From the NCBI GenBank assembly GCA_963803025.1, contig CAWDKZ010000025.1, forward strand, positions 1 through 38,841: a DNA stretch of 38,841 nucleotides, read 5' to 3'. The notes beneath the pieces were generated by a model, which worked only from the letters and a program-made list of their open reading frames with translations, was not told the origin of the DNA and made no database searches. This DNA is from Bog-793 sp963803025. GTDB taxonomy: Bacteria > Actinomycetota > Acidimicrobiia > Acidimicrobiales > Bog-793. Made by a program: the position numbers and the translations under genes. Shown piece after piece: positions 8,361 through 15,230 of the stretch (its first letter is position 1; every line of letters begins with the position of its first letter).

Positions 8361-8925
8361 GCCAAAGCCTCGGACCGCCGCGCGGCGCCCGAATCTCCCG
8401 GGTCACCTGGAAGCCGAGTCGGCCGTAGAAGCGGGTGCTTGCCTCGGTCGAGGATTCGAGGTAGGCGCCGAGGCGTGACGCGTCGCAGCGTTCGAGGGCG
8501 GGGTGCATGAGCGCTGTGCCGAGACCGCGGCGCTGACACGTCGGGTCGACACCGATCGTGCCGAGGTAGTAGTGCTCCGTCGACGGACGCAATCGCTGCA
8601 GGAGCAGGGACAGACGACGCGCCGAGAGCCAGCGCCCGGCCAGCAGCGCGACGCGCAGGTAGGCAAGCTCGTCGCGGATGGACGGCACCTGCGAATTTGG
8701 AGGTAGCCACATCGCAGCCCCCGCCCGGTCTTCGGACGTGTACACCTCGCCGCGGGGCAGGTAGGTCCGTGACAGCTGGACCACGAAGAAGTCCTTCAAG
8801 ATGGACTCGCGACGGCCCGCGTCCGGGAAGAGGAACGCGGAGACGGGGTCGTCGACGAAAGCCGACGCGAGCGAGCGCGTGAGAAGGTCCATGTCGGCGG
8901 CGGTCGCCCGGCGTATCTCGGGCAC
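8311..8925 (-). CDS. GNAT family N-acetyltransferase
   Basis: Acetyltransferase of 204 residues starting at GTG 8923-8925 with PEIRRATAADMDLL, the usual GNAT beta1-alpha1. The acetyl-CoA loop is QRRGLGTAL (Q-x2-G-x-G/A type) after YYLGTIGVDP. The C-terminal half has STRFYGRLGFQV, the common FY-x-x-x-GF motif. The substrate is not predictable. Its 3' end overlaps the LysR tail tail-to-tail by 50 bp. No partner gene is obvious. Confidence 0.88.
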   Translation of the reverse strand: MPEIRRATAADMDLLTRSLASAFVDDPVSAFLFPDAGRRESILKDFFVVQLSRTYLPRGEVYTSEDRAGAAMWLPPNSQVPSIRDELAYLRVALLAGRWLSARRLSLLLQRLRPSTEHYYLGTIGVDPTCQRRGLGTALMHPALERCDASRLGAYLESSTEASTRFYGRLGFQVTREIRAPRGGPRLWLMWRDPVASTPRSPAV

Positions 8926-9016
8926 GAACCGATGGTATCCGCCATATCGTCACGATTAGACGGGATAGGGCAACCTAGGATCCGGGCACTAGCGGCGATT
9001 CGATTGGAGCGTGGCG

Positions 9017-9628
9017 ATGACTGCGACAGGGCGAAGGTTCTCCATCAACTTTGACTATCGGTGTCCGTTCGCGCGGAATGCGCACGAGCACGTTCTTGCC
9101 GCGTTGTCCGGCGGTGCCGACTACCGCGTCCAGTTCGTCGCGTTCTCGCTCAGTCAGGTCCACGTCGCCGAGGGGGAGAAGCCGGTCTGGGAGGATCCGA
9201 CAGCCCGCGACCAGCTGCTGGCCATCGCGGCGGGAATCGTCGTGCGCGAGCGGTACGCGGATCTCTTCCCTGCGGCGCACCGGGCGCTTTTCGCCGCGCG
9301 CCACGACGAGGGCGGGGATCTCCGTGACGAGAAGGTTGTTCGCTCCGCGCTGGCACACGCCGGCATCGACGACGTTGCCGTCTTCACCGAGCTCGCGTCC
9401 GGCTGGCCTTTCGAGCTATTCCGCCAGGAACACGAAACCGCGGTACAAGGCCACGCCGTTTTCGGCGTGCCGACGTTCATCGTCGACGATCAGGCGGTGT
9501 TCGTCCGGCTGATGACCCGGCCGCGTGGCGACAATGAACTAGCGCGGGCGACGATCGATCGCGTTCTCGAACTCCTTGTCGATCATCCCGATCTCAACGA
9601 GTTCAAACACACCTCGATCCCCCGCTGA
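9017..9628 (+). CDS. DsbA family thioredoxin-fold oxidoreductase (single Cys)
   Basis: A 203-residue DsbA/FrnE/HCCA-isomerase-like protein: NFDYRCPFAR near the N-terminus, helical insertion, then the cis-Pro segment GVPTFIVDDQAVF. The active site has only one cysteine (CPFA), so classical disulfide oxidation is unlikely; a glutathione- or mycothiol-transferase-like role is possible. There is no signal peptide, so it is probably cytoplasmic. ATG 9017 is preferred to GTG 9011 because GGAG at 9006-9009 gives 7-base spacing to it. It converges with recA. Confidence 0.82.
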   Translation: MTATGRRFSINFDYRCPFARNAHEHVLAALSGGADYRVQFVAFSLSQVHVAEGEKPVWEDPTARDQLLAIAAGIVVRERYADLFPAAHRALFAARHDEGGDLRDEKVVRSALAHAGIDDVAVFTELASGWPFELFRQEHETAVQGHAVFGVPTFIVDDQAVFVRLMTRPRGDNELARATIDRVLELLVDHPDLNEFKHTSIPR

Positions 9629-9642
9629 GGGTCGGCCTCAGC
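9624..9642. terminator. Bidirectional hairpin spanning both stop codons
   Basis: GCTGAGG (9624-9630) pairs perfectly with CCTCAGC (9636-9642) around a 5-base loop. The hairpin covers the stop of the DsbA-like gene and of recA, which converge here. There is no T-tract. Confidence 0.5.
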
Positions 9643-10679
9643 TCTCGAGTGAGATGGGCTCGTCATCACCGACGCCCGTGCCAAGCGGGACGTCCGCGGC
9701 CACGGTTGCAACCATCTTGCGGATCCGCTCGTCGAGTTCGACGACGAGTTCCGGGCTCTGCCGCAGGAACTGCTTCGCGTTCTCCCGGCCCTGACCGAGC
9801 TGTTCGCCCTCGTAGGTGAACCAGGCGCCGGACTTTTTCACAATTCCGAGATCGACTGCAACGTCGAGAATGGAGCCTTCGCGGCTGATTCCCTGTCCGT
9901 ACATGATGTCGAACTCCGCGGAGCGGAAGGGAGGCGCACACTTGTTCTTCACGACCTTCACCCGCGTCCGGCTCCCGATGATCTCGGTGCCGTTCTTGAT
10001 CGATTCGACACGTCGGATGTCGAGACGCACCGAGGCGTAGAACTTCAATGCCCGGCCTCCTGGGGTCACCTCGGGCGAGCCGTAGATCACGCCGATCTTC
10101 TCGCGCAGCTGGTTGATGAACAGGGCGATCGTGTCGGACTTGTTCAAGGTCGCAGTGAGCTTGCGCAGCGCCTGGGACATCAGGCGGGCCTGCAGCCCGA
10201 CGTGCGAGTCCCCCATCTCGCCTTCGATCTCCGCGCGGGGTCAACGCGGCCACCGAGTCGATGACGAGGACGTCGATCGCGCCGGAGCGGATCAACATCT
10301 CAGCGATCTCGAGCGCCTGCTCACCGTTGTCCGGCTGCGAGATGAGGAGTTCATCGATGTCGACACCGATCGCCTTGGCGTAGACGGGGTCGAGGGCGTG
10401 TTCGGCGTCGATGTAGGCGCAGACGCCACCGTTGCGTTGCGCCTCTGCGACGACATGGAGGGCGAGGGTCGATTTGCCAGACGACTCGGGGCCGAAGACC
10501 TCGACGATGCGACCACGCGGCAGACCCCCGACACCGAGTGCGAGATCGAGCGACATGGCACCGGTCGAAATCGTCTCGATGCCCAGCGTGAGGCTCTCGC
10601 CCATCCGCATCACTGAGCCCTTCCCGAACTGCTTTTCGATCTGGCCGAGCGCTGCGTCGAGTGCCTTGTCCCGCTCCAT
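9638..10679 (-). CDS. recA: RecA recombinase, 2-base deletion as sequenced
   Basis: RecA drives strand exchange in recombination and triggers LexA self-cleavage. Both halves are unmistakable: Walker A GPESSGKST (63-71), YIDAEHALDP and LLISQPDNGEQALEI in one frame. MGDSHVGLQARLMSQALRK, the LFINQLREKIGVIYG block and the FYASVRLDIRR block are in another. The switch is at 10229-10233, where the conserved PRAEIEGEMGD reads CGC-G-GAG. Two bases of an expected CGCGCG run are missing. Restored, the protein has about 347 residues, the normal RecA length. Start ATG at 10679 has GAGGGG just upstream. Because recA is rarely lost, a sequencing or assembly error is the simplest explanation. A LexA box lies 138 bp upstream. 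No recX follows; the neighbour is convergent. Confidence 0.93.
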
Positions 10680-10806
10680 CGCCCCTCACTTTCCATCACT
10701 CACGTCGCCGGACCATCCGCCAGGCGGACCCGCAGGCTACGGCCTCGCTGTATCGCCAGAACCGCACCCTGCCGAAACGCCATGCGCTCTCACTGGAACT
10801 TGCATC

Positions 10807-10830
10807 AGTGTAGTTGCGAACGCATGTTCG
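10807..10830 (-). promoter_or_regulatory. LexA (SOS) box with -10-like element upstream of recA
   Basis: CGAACGCATGTTCG (10817-10830) is a perfect CGAAC-N4-GTTCG palindrome, the form bound by LexA in actinobacteria. On the recA strand a TACACT hexamer (10812-10807) follows 4 bp later, so LexA would cover the promoter. A transposon target duplication begins 6 bp beyond the box. Confidence 0.85.
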
Positions 10831-10836
10831 ATGGTG

Positions 10837-10844
10837 GATTGTCC
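10837..10844. repeat. Left copy of 8-bp target-site duplication
   Basis: GATTGTCC directly abuts the left inverted repeat at 10845. The identical octamer lies at 13338-13345 directly after the right inverted repeat. Eight base pairs is the duplication size known for IS1595-family elements. Confidence 0.85.
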
Positions 10845-10868
10845 GGCGATGTGTGCGCTGACAAAACG
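10845..10868 (+). repeat. Left terminal inverted repeat
   Basis: 24 bp, beginning GGCGATGTGTGCG and ending TGACAAAACG. It matches the reverse complement of 13314-13337 at 23 positions. Confidence 0.85.
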
Positions 10869-10934
10869 CCAGCGCGTCGCGCCTGGTCGGCGGTGACCCG
10901 CCGTGGCTGAAGTCGAGTTCGTAAGCTCGGCTCC

Positions 10935-11612
10935 GTGGGAAGGGCAGAGCGCGTCATTGCCTTGGCGACGCTACTGATGGCATCTCTGTCCGTTCTTGTG
11001 CTCGTGACGGTGCAGCCTCATCTCACCTGGGTCTTACAGGTCGTTCTTGGCGCCGCGGCTATCACAATGTTTATTGCCGTTTGCGGTTTGCTCAGGTTGC
11101 ACATTGTTGTGAAAAACCTGCGTCGCGGATATCGACGTCGGCGGTGGAATCACGAAGTCGAGTACGCGTGGCGGATAACCGGCTACCGCATGGTGCTCCT
11201 GTCTCGTGAAGATCCGCGTCCTGCAACAACCATTGAGCTTGCCGCACCAAAACGCGTAGCTAGTGGGCCTCACGGCTGGAAGGTTCTTGAAGGAATTCCG
11301 TTCACCTGTGAAGTCCGGACTTGGAGACGCTTTTCGAGAAGCCAATGGGTGCGTTGTCGGGACCCAGTTCCCACACTGGATAACTGTTTACTGACGTTTT
11401 TCCCCGATGAATTCTGTCAACCAGGGAGAGGGGTCCCGCGCCAGGGCCGCTACCAGGTGAGATGGCAATCGCCAAGCCTGCGGAGCCAATTTAGGCGTTC
11501 TAAGACAATGCGAACGCGGATAGGGGCCGACGGCGTTGTGATCCTTAAGTGGCGATGGCGGGCGCGGCGCAAGATTCGCAAGGTTGTTAGATACCTGTGG
11601 GCACTTGACTGA
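10935..11612 (+). CDS. Membrane-anchored hypothetical protein (transposon passenger)
   Basis: A 225-residue protein not recognised as a known family. Two adjacent hydrophobic helices (about residues 7-26 and 33-55) are followed by a strongly basic stretch NLRRGYRRRRW. A soluble, mostly beta-looking domain rich in Arg and Trp comes next (REDPRPATTIELAAPKR, FTCEVRTWRRFSRSQW). It ends KWRWRARRKIRKVVRYLWALD. The basic segment after the helices suggests the C-terminal domain is cytoplasmic. Start GTG 10935. Codon use is less GC-biased than in cinA or recA, in line with import. It sits just inside the left end of the transposon, 105 bp from the LexA box. Confidence 0.65.
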   Translation: MGRAERVIALATLLMASLSVLVLVTVQPHLTWVLQVVLGAAAITMFIAVCGLLRLHIVVKNLRRGYRRRRWNHEVEYAWRITGYRMVLLSREDPRPATTIELAAPKRVASGPHGWKVLEGIPFTCEVRTWRRFSRSQWVRCRDPVPTLDNCLLTFFPDEFCQPGRGVPRQGRYQVRWQSPSLRSQFRRSKTMRTRIGADGVVILKWRWRARRKIRKVVRYLWALD

Positions 11613-11637
11613 TGGTCGCTTCGATAGGGTTAGCTGC

Positions 11638-11799
11638 ATGGCACGTGCCGAGCGCAAACGACGCGCCGACCTGGACGAACACTTCTCGCTCCATCCCCTT
11701 AAACCCGAGGACGTGTTGCGCCGCCTGCTCAGAGGCAAGCCGAAGCCGACTACCAGGGAAGAGTCTGAGGACCAGGACCGGCCGGAGCGGGAGTCGTAG
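11638..11799 (+). CDS. Small LHPL-motif protein beside transposase
   Basis: A 53-residue, highly charged protein. A basic N-terminus (MARAERKRRADLDEHFS) is followed by LHPLKPEDVLRRLLRG, a short amphipathic helix, and then a Pro/Lys/Glu tail (GKPKPTTREESEDQ). ATG 11638 is preceded by AGGG. It is convergent with the transposase and overlaps its 3' end by 50 bp. The leucine/charge periodicity over the LHPL block argues for a real protein. From memory, similar short LHPL-type proteins occur in many bacterial genomes, but I cannot name a family or function. A regulator or partner of the transposase is possible. Confidence 0.55.
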   Translation: MARAERKRRADLDEHFSLHPLKPEDVLRRLLRGKPKPTTREESEDQDRPERES

Positions 11800-12754
11800 T
11801 CATCTTGTAGGTCAGCCGCTTGGCGACCTGGCCGACCAGCAACCGCATCCGCTCGGGGTCGCTCAGCTTCCGCGTCGTGTAGCGGAAATCAAATTCAGTC
11901 ACGTACCGCTCCAGGTGCTCGCGGCTGACGTGGTGGTGCGTCCCATCGAGGGACCGCTTGAGCTGGGCAAAGTAGCCCTCAGCTGGGTTCGTGCTCGCGC
12001 CGTTAGCCGCGACGTACTCGCCACGCAGGTGGTTGACCTGCGTGTGCTGTCCGAACAGCCAACTCACGCTGGAGTAGCCGCGGGCCTCGTCGGTCTGGAG
12101 GTGGCTGTAGCGCATCGACACGTTCGGCTTGATCGCCGAGTAGATCGAATCGCCGGTGACGTTGGCGACGACCTTGGACCGCACCTCGCCGGTCTCACGG
12201 CAGATGAGCGAGATCACGGGGGTCTTGTTCAGCGCGTGGCGATGGCGACCGTCAGCCCGGCGCTCGTTCTTGTGCCGGTTCTTAGGGTCGCCGCCGATCC
12301 AAGTCTCGTCCGAGACGATGCTGCCGTAAAGCAGCCCACCTTCGGACCGCATGGCCTCGCGAACCCGGTGGGCGACGTACCAGGCCGTCCGCGGGCAGAG
12401 GCCGTATTTCCGTTCCAGCTCGCGGGCGCTGACGCCGTTCTTGCTGGCGCACATCTCGAACAGGACCATGAGCCATGTCCGCACCGGCACCTTCGTCCCG
12501 TGCATGACCGTGTTGGTCAGCACCGAGAATTGCTTACGGCAGGGACGGCACTGCCACACCCGGCGCTCGCTGAAAGAACCCGTCCGAGTCCTGCGGCTGA
12601 TGCCGTTCTTGGGGACGAGAAGGTAGACATCCGAACCGCCGCAATGGGCGCATGTCGGATTGTCGCCCCAACGCAACGATTCCAGCCACGCATAGGCGTC
12701 GGCCTCGGTGGCGATATTCCTGCTCAGCGATGCAATCGTTACCCGTTCACTCAT
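11750..12754 (-). CDS. IS1595 family transposase (ISXO2-like)
   Basis: A 334-residue DDE transposase. The N-terminal zinc ribbon has CAHC (C35, C38) and CRPC (C69, C72). Then comes a helical region (FEMCASKNGVSARELERKYG, with TAWYVAHRVREAM). The catalytic core has D149 in SDETWIGG, D222 in TDEARGY and E259 in TNPAEGYFAQLKRS. All three acids and both Cys pairs are present and the frame is unbroken, so it may be active. Start ATG at 12754. It reads toward the left end of the element and overlaps the small LHPL gene tail-to-tail. Confidence 0.93.
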   Translation of the reverse strand: MSERVTIASLSRNIATEADAYAWLESLRWGDNPTCAHCGGSDVYLLVPKNGISRRTRTGSFSERRVWQCRPCRKQFSVLTNTVMHGTKVPVRTWLMVLFEMCASKNGVSARELERKYGLCPRTAWYVAHRVREAMRSEGGLLYGSIVSDETWIGGDPKNRHKNERRADGRHRHALNKTPVISLICRETGEVRSKVVANVTGDSIYSAIKPNVSMRYSHLQTDEARGYSSVSWLFGQHTQVNHLRGEYVAANGASTNPAEGYFAQLKRSLDGTHHHVSREHLERYVTEFDFRYTTRKLSDPERMRLLVGQVAKRLTYKMTTTPAPAGPGPQTLPW

Positions 12755-12818
12755 AAGGCCATTGTCGCAAATGGGTGTATCAGTATCCCTGTGGTGCGAA
12801 AATACAAGCGTGTAAGTT

Positions 12819-13376
12819 ATGAGTGATCCCCGCTGTATCTACTGCGGAAGTTCCGCTTGCTGTTATGGCCGGTGCCAGATGTGGCATATCCCCGGGATGG
12901 CGTTTTATGACCCCGAAGCTGTCTGTGGGTCCTGTTTCCGTCCCTTCGCGCTTGGCGAGCAATATCACTCTCGCCTTGAGGCCATGGTCGGAAACAACTT
13001 TATCAGTCTTACGGTCTGTGGCAAATGCGCCTTAGGTCCCGAAACGTCTTCTGGTCACCGGAGGGACGTGCTCAGTGGGGCACGAGGCGATGTTGTCCTT
13101 GAGCCATTGGATGGACCTGTAGGCCGTGTCTTCACTCGGGAAACCGGTGGCCGAAGCCATGATCTGCCCGGTGGCAGAGATCAGTTCCCAGCGAAACTTC
13201 CCTGGGGCTCCGGGCCGTGCGCCGACAGCGAAATGCCCAGGCGCTTCGGAATCCGTCATTTGCTCGTCCTCCTTGGGGTTATCGGACGAAGGGTAGTCCC
13301 GACATTGTTGCGTCGTTTTGTCATCGCACACATCGCCGATTGTCCGGCGAGCGCAATCGGTTCGCAACGCGACTAG
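12819..13376 (+). CDS. Cys-rich zinc-ribbon-like ORF, C-terminus doubtful
   Basis: The first 70 or so residues look like protein. They have three CxxC pairs (CIYC near 6, CGSC near 36, CGKC near 67) plus CCYGRC, and the segment FRPFALGEQYHSRLEAM, suggesting a small zinc-binding protein. After about 13035 the frame stays open but is only the antisense of the yegP-like gene and of the right transposon end. The real protein was therefore probably shorter and lost its stop through an indel or recombination. No good ribosome site precedes ATG 12819; the promoter is shared with the divergent transposase 64 bp away. Function unknown. Confidence 0.4.
   Translation: MSDPRCIYCGSSACCYGRCQMWHIPGMAFYDPEAVCGSCFRPFALGEQYHSRLEAMVGNNFISLTVCGKCALGPETSSGHRRDVLSGARGDVVLEPLDGPVGRVFTRETGGRSHDLPGGRDQFPAKLPWGSGPCADSEMPRRFGIRHLLVLLGVIGRRVVPTLLRRFVIAHIADCPASAIGSQRD
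13032..13259 (-). CDS. YegP-like DUF1508 protein (transposon passenger)
   Basis: A 75-residue protein with one DUF1508/YegP repeat: GKFRWELISATGQIMASATGF, then EDTAYRSIQWLKDN. This fold usually occurs as two tandem repeats; here there is one. ATG 13259 has an excellent ribosome site (AGGAGG, 8 bases upstream), which rules out the longer frame that would run through the terminal repeat. Members are linked to stress in some species, but no biochemical role is established. It lies just inside the right end of the transposon. Confidence 0.8.
   Translation of the reverse strand: MTDSEAPGHFAVGARPGAPGKFRWELISATGQIMASATGFPSEDTAYRSIQWLKDNIASCPTEHVPPVTRRRFGT
13314..13337 (-). repeat. Right terminal inverted repeat
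   Basis: On the minus strand it begins GGCGATGTGTGCG and matches the left end with one mismatch. Confidence 0.85.
13338..13345. repeat. Right copy of 8-bp target-site duplication
   Basis: GATTGTCC, identical to 10837-10844, directly outside the right inverted repeat and 27 bp from the cinA stop. Confidence 0.85.
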
Positions 13377-14620
13377 TGGTCAGTCTCGAGTCGCCGGCGC
13401 AGCCAGTCGAGGGTGTTCATCGTGCCGAGTTCCCGCACCCGTTGCCGGTCACCGACGATCTCGAACAAGACCGCGTCGCTCCCTCGACCCGCGAACGCGA
13501 TGCCCGAGAAGACGGTCCCGGGCGACAGTCCCTCCCGGGTGTCCGGCCCGGCGACGCCCGTCGTCGCGAGACCGACATTCGCGTCGAGCAGTCGGCGCGC
13601 CCCCTCGGCCATCGCGGCCGCCGCTGCTGCGCTGACCACGGGACCCGGCGGAACGCCGAGGAGGTCCCGTTTCGCGTCGCTCGCGTAGGTCACGGTGGCG
13701 CCCCGAAACCACCTGCTCGCACCCGGTGCCGCGACGAGGCACGACGCGACGAGCCCACCCGTGTAGGACTCGGCGACTGCGAGCGTCCACTGACGCGCGG
13801 TCAACAACCCGCCGATGCGAACCGCGATCGTCTCGTCATCGACGCCGAAAACGTTGTCGCCGATCAGTTCGCGCAGCGCCCTTTCTTCGCGATCGAGGGT
13901 GGCCCGGGCGGCGTCCGAGCTGGCGGCCTTGACGGTCACGCGTAGCTGGACCCCCTCGAGACCGCGTGCCAGGAAGGCGATCGTCGGCGCGCCCTCCCCC
14001 AACGCATCGAGGGCGGCGAGCCGTGGCGCGACCAGCTCGCCGAGGGCCGATTCGCCGATTCCCCACGTGCGCAACACCCGGCTTGCGATGGCCCCTCGGG
14101 TGTCCGAGCGCGCCTGGAGTTCCGGCAGGACGGCCCGCTCGAGCATTTCTTTCATTTCGTCGGGGACACCGGGCAGCGCGAAGATAACCCGCTCGCCGAG
14201 CGGGCAGATCAGCCCGGGGGCCGTTCCGAGACGCTGGGGGATGATCCGGGCTCCGATCGGCACCTCGGCCTGACGCTCGTTGCTCGGCGACATCTCCCGG
14301 TGACGAGCGTGAAAGGCCTGCTCGACGAGCGCGAGGGCCTCGCCGTCGCGCTCGAGCGAGACCCCCATGACCTGGGCGATCGCCTCCCGGGTGACGTCGT
14401 CCTGTGTCGGTCCCAGTCCTCCGCAGACGACGACCGCGTCGGCGCGGAACAGCGCGACCTCGAGGACTTCGGCGATGCGCGCGACGTTGTCGCCAACACG
14501 GGTCTGGTAATGGCAGTCGACCCCAACTGCAGCGAGCCGCTCGGCGATCCAGGTCGAGTTCGTGTCGGTTATCTGGCCGAGCAACAGCTCAGAGCCGACG
14601 GCGACGATTTCGGCACGCAC
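13373..14620 (-). CDS. cinA: CinA family competence/damage protein (nicotinamide-nucleotide amidase)
   Basis: A 415-residue two-domain protein. The N-terminal molybdopterin-binding-like domain has RAEIVAVGSELLLGQ, TDTNSTWIAERL and GGLGPTQDDVTREA. The C-terminal CinA domain has AESYTGGLVASCL and GLATTGVAGPD and acts as NMN deamidase in characterised members. GTG 14620 is chosen because AGGAG lies 5 bases upstream and the family motif begins there, giving a 7-bp gap to pgsA. It follows rimO and pgsA in one operon. In relatives recA comes next; here a transposon lies between. The protein is full length. Confidence 0.93.
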   Translation of the reverse strand: MRAEIVAVGSELLLGQITDTNSTWIAERLAAVGVDCHYQTRVGDNVARIAEVLEVALFRADAVVVCGGLGPTQDDVTREAIAQVMGVSLERDGEALALVEQAFHARHREMSPSNERQAEVPIGARIIPQRLGTAPGLICPLGERVIFALPGVPDEMKEMLERAVLPELQARSDTRGAIASRVLRTWGIGESALGELVAPRLAALDALGEGAPTIAFLARGLEGVQLRVTVKAASSDAARATLDREERALRELIGDNVFGVDDETIAVRIGGLLTARQWTLAVAESYTGGLVASCLVAAPGASRWFRGATVTYASDAKRDLLGVPPGPVVSAAAAAAMAEGARRLLDANVGLATTGVAGPDTREGLSPGTVFSGIAFAGRGSDAVLFEIVGDRQRVRELGTMNTLDWLRRRLETDH

Positions 14621-14627
14621 GCGGCTC

Positions 14628-15230
14628 CTACGCTCCCTGCGGGCTCGTCGCTTTGCCGGCGGCGAGACGGTCGCGCAGATCACGCCGGGCGTCGAGGAGG
14701 TACTCCAACCCGGTGACGAGCGTCAGTGCCACCGCGACCCAGAGCACGATGGTCACCACTCCCCTGTGGTTCTGTCCGATCGGCGGGAAGAACGCCCCGG
14801 CGACGGCGAGGTCTTGCGCCAGGGTCTTCAGCTTGGCGAGCGGTCGCGCCGGGACGGAGATCCCCTGGCGTCCCGCGGTCACTCGGAAGGCACTCATGGC
14901 GATCTCACGGGCCCCGATGAGAGCCACCGGCACGACGCCGATCGTGCCGATCGCGCTCAACGCGCTGAGCGCGCCGAGAACGAGGAACTTATCGGCGAGG
15001 GGGTCCAGAAAGGCGCCCGATCGCGTCGTGCCGTGGCGCCGAGCGAGATGCCCGTCCAGCCCGTCGGACAAGCAGAAGACCGTCCACAAAGCCCAGAGAA
15101 CCCACGACACCGGGCCGATTTCGACCGTTAACGCGGCGAGCGCAGGCGCGCCGACCAAGCGCGCGAACGTGAGGGCGTTGGCGGGTGTCAACAGCGCTGA
15201 GGGCCCGAACAACGGGCGTGACTTCGTCAC
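14628..15230 (-). CDS. pgsA: CDP-diacylglycerol--glycerol-3-phosphate 3-phosphatidyltransferase
   Basis: Membrane enzyme of 200 residues that makes phosphatidylglycerol phosphate. The CDP-alcohol phosphotransferase signature D-G-x2-A-R-x8-G-x3-D-x3-D is complete (SDGLDGHLARRHG, then SGAFLDPLADK). About five hydrophobic segments follow the usual pattern, starting NALTFARLVGAPALAAL. The start overlaps the rimO stop by four bases and the end is 7 bp from cinA, so all three genes probably share one transcript. A related phosphatidylinositol-phosphate synthase role is possible for this superfamily, but the setting beside rimO and cinA favours PgsA. Confidence 0.9.
   Translation of the reverse strand: MTKSRPLFGPSALLTPANALTFARLVGAPALAALTVEIGPVSWVLWALWTVFCLSDGLDGHLARRHGTTRSGAFLDPLADKFLVLGALSALSAIGTIGVVPVALIGAREIAMSAFRVTAGRQGISVPARPLAKLKTLAQDLAVAGAFFPPIGQNHRGVVTIVLWVAVALTLVTGLEYLLDARRDLRDRLAAGKATSPQGA

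Larger units (their letters stand above)
10845..13337. mobile_element. Complete IS1595-type transposon with passenger genes (2493 bp)
   Basis: The ends are near-perfect inverted repeats: 10845-10868 (begins GGCGATGTGTGCG) and 13314-13337 on the other strand, 23 of 24 matching, with one C/A difference at position 14. Both are flanked by the same 8-bp direct repeat. Between them lie a membrane protein, a 53-residue protein, an IS1595-type DDE transposase, a Cys-rich ORF and a YegP-like protein. The insertion splits the cinA-recA neighbourhood; removing it and one repeat leaves a 192-bp gap between cinA and recA. The base composition is less GC-rich than the surroundings. Assigning the ends to this transposase rests on the 8-bp duplication and the absence of any other transposase inside. 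Confidence 0.85.

Noticed and set aside
11594..12794. CCTGTGG at 11594-11600 and 12788-12794, with ACTGAT in inverted form nearby, as ends of a smaller IS around the transposase
   Set aside because: The 7-bp repeat and 6-bp inverted motif are short and do not adjoin each other properly; the 24-bp ends with an 8-bp duplication at 10837-13345 explain the insertion far better.
13260..13367. Longer start for the YegP-like gene
   Set aside because: It would run through the terminal inverted repeat and target duplication, and ATG 13259 has an ideal AGGAGG site.
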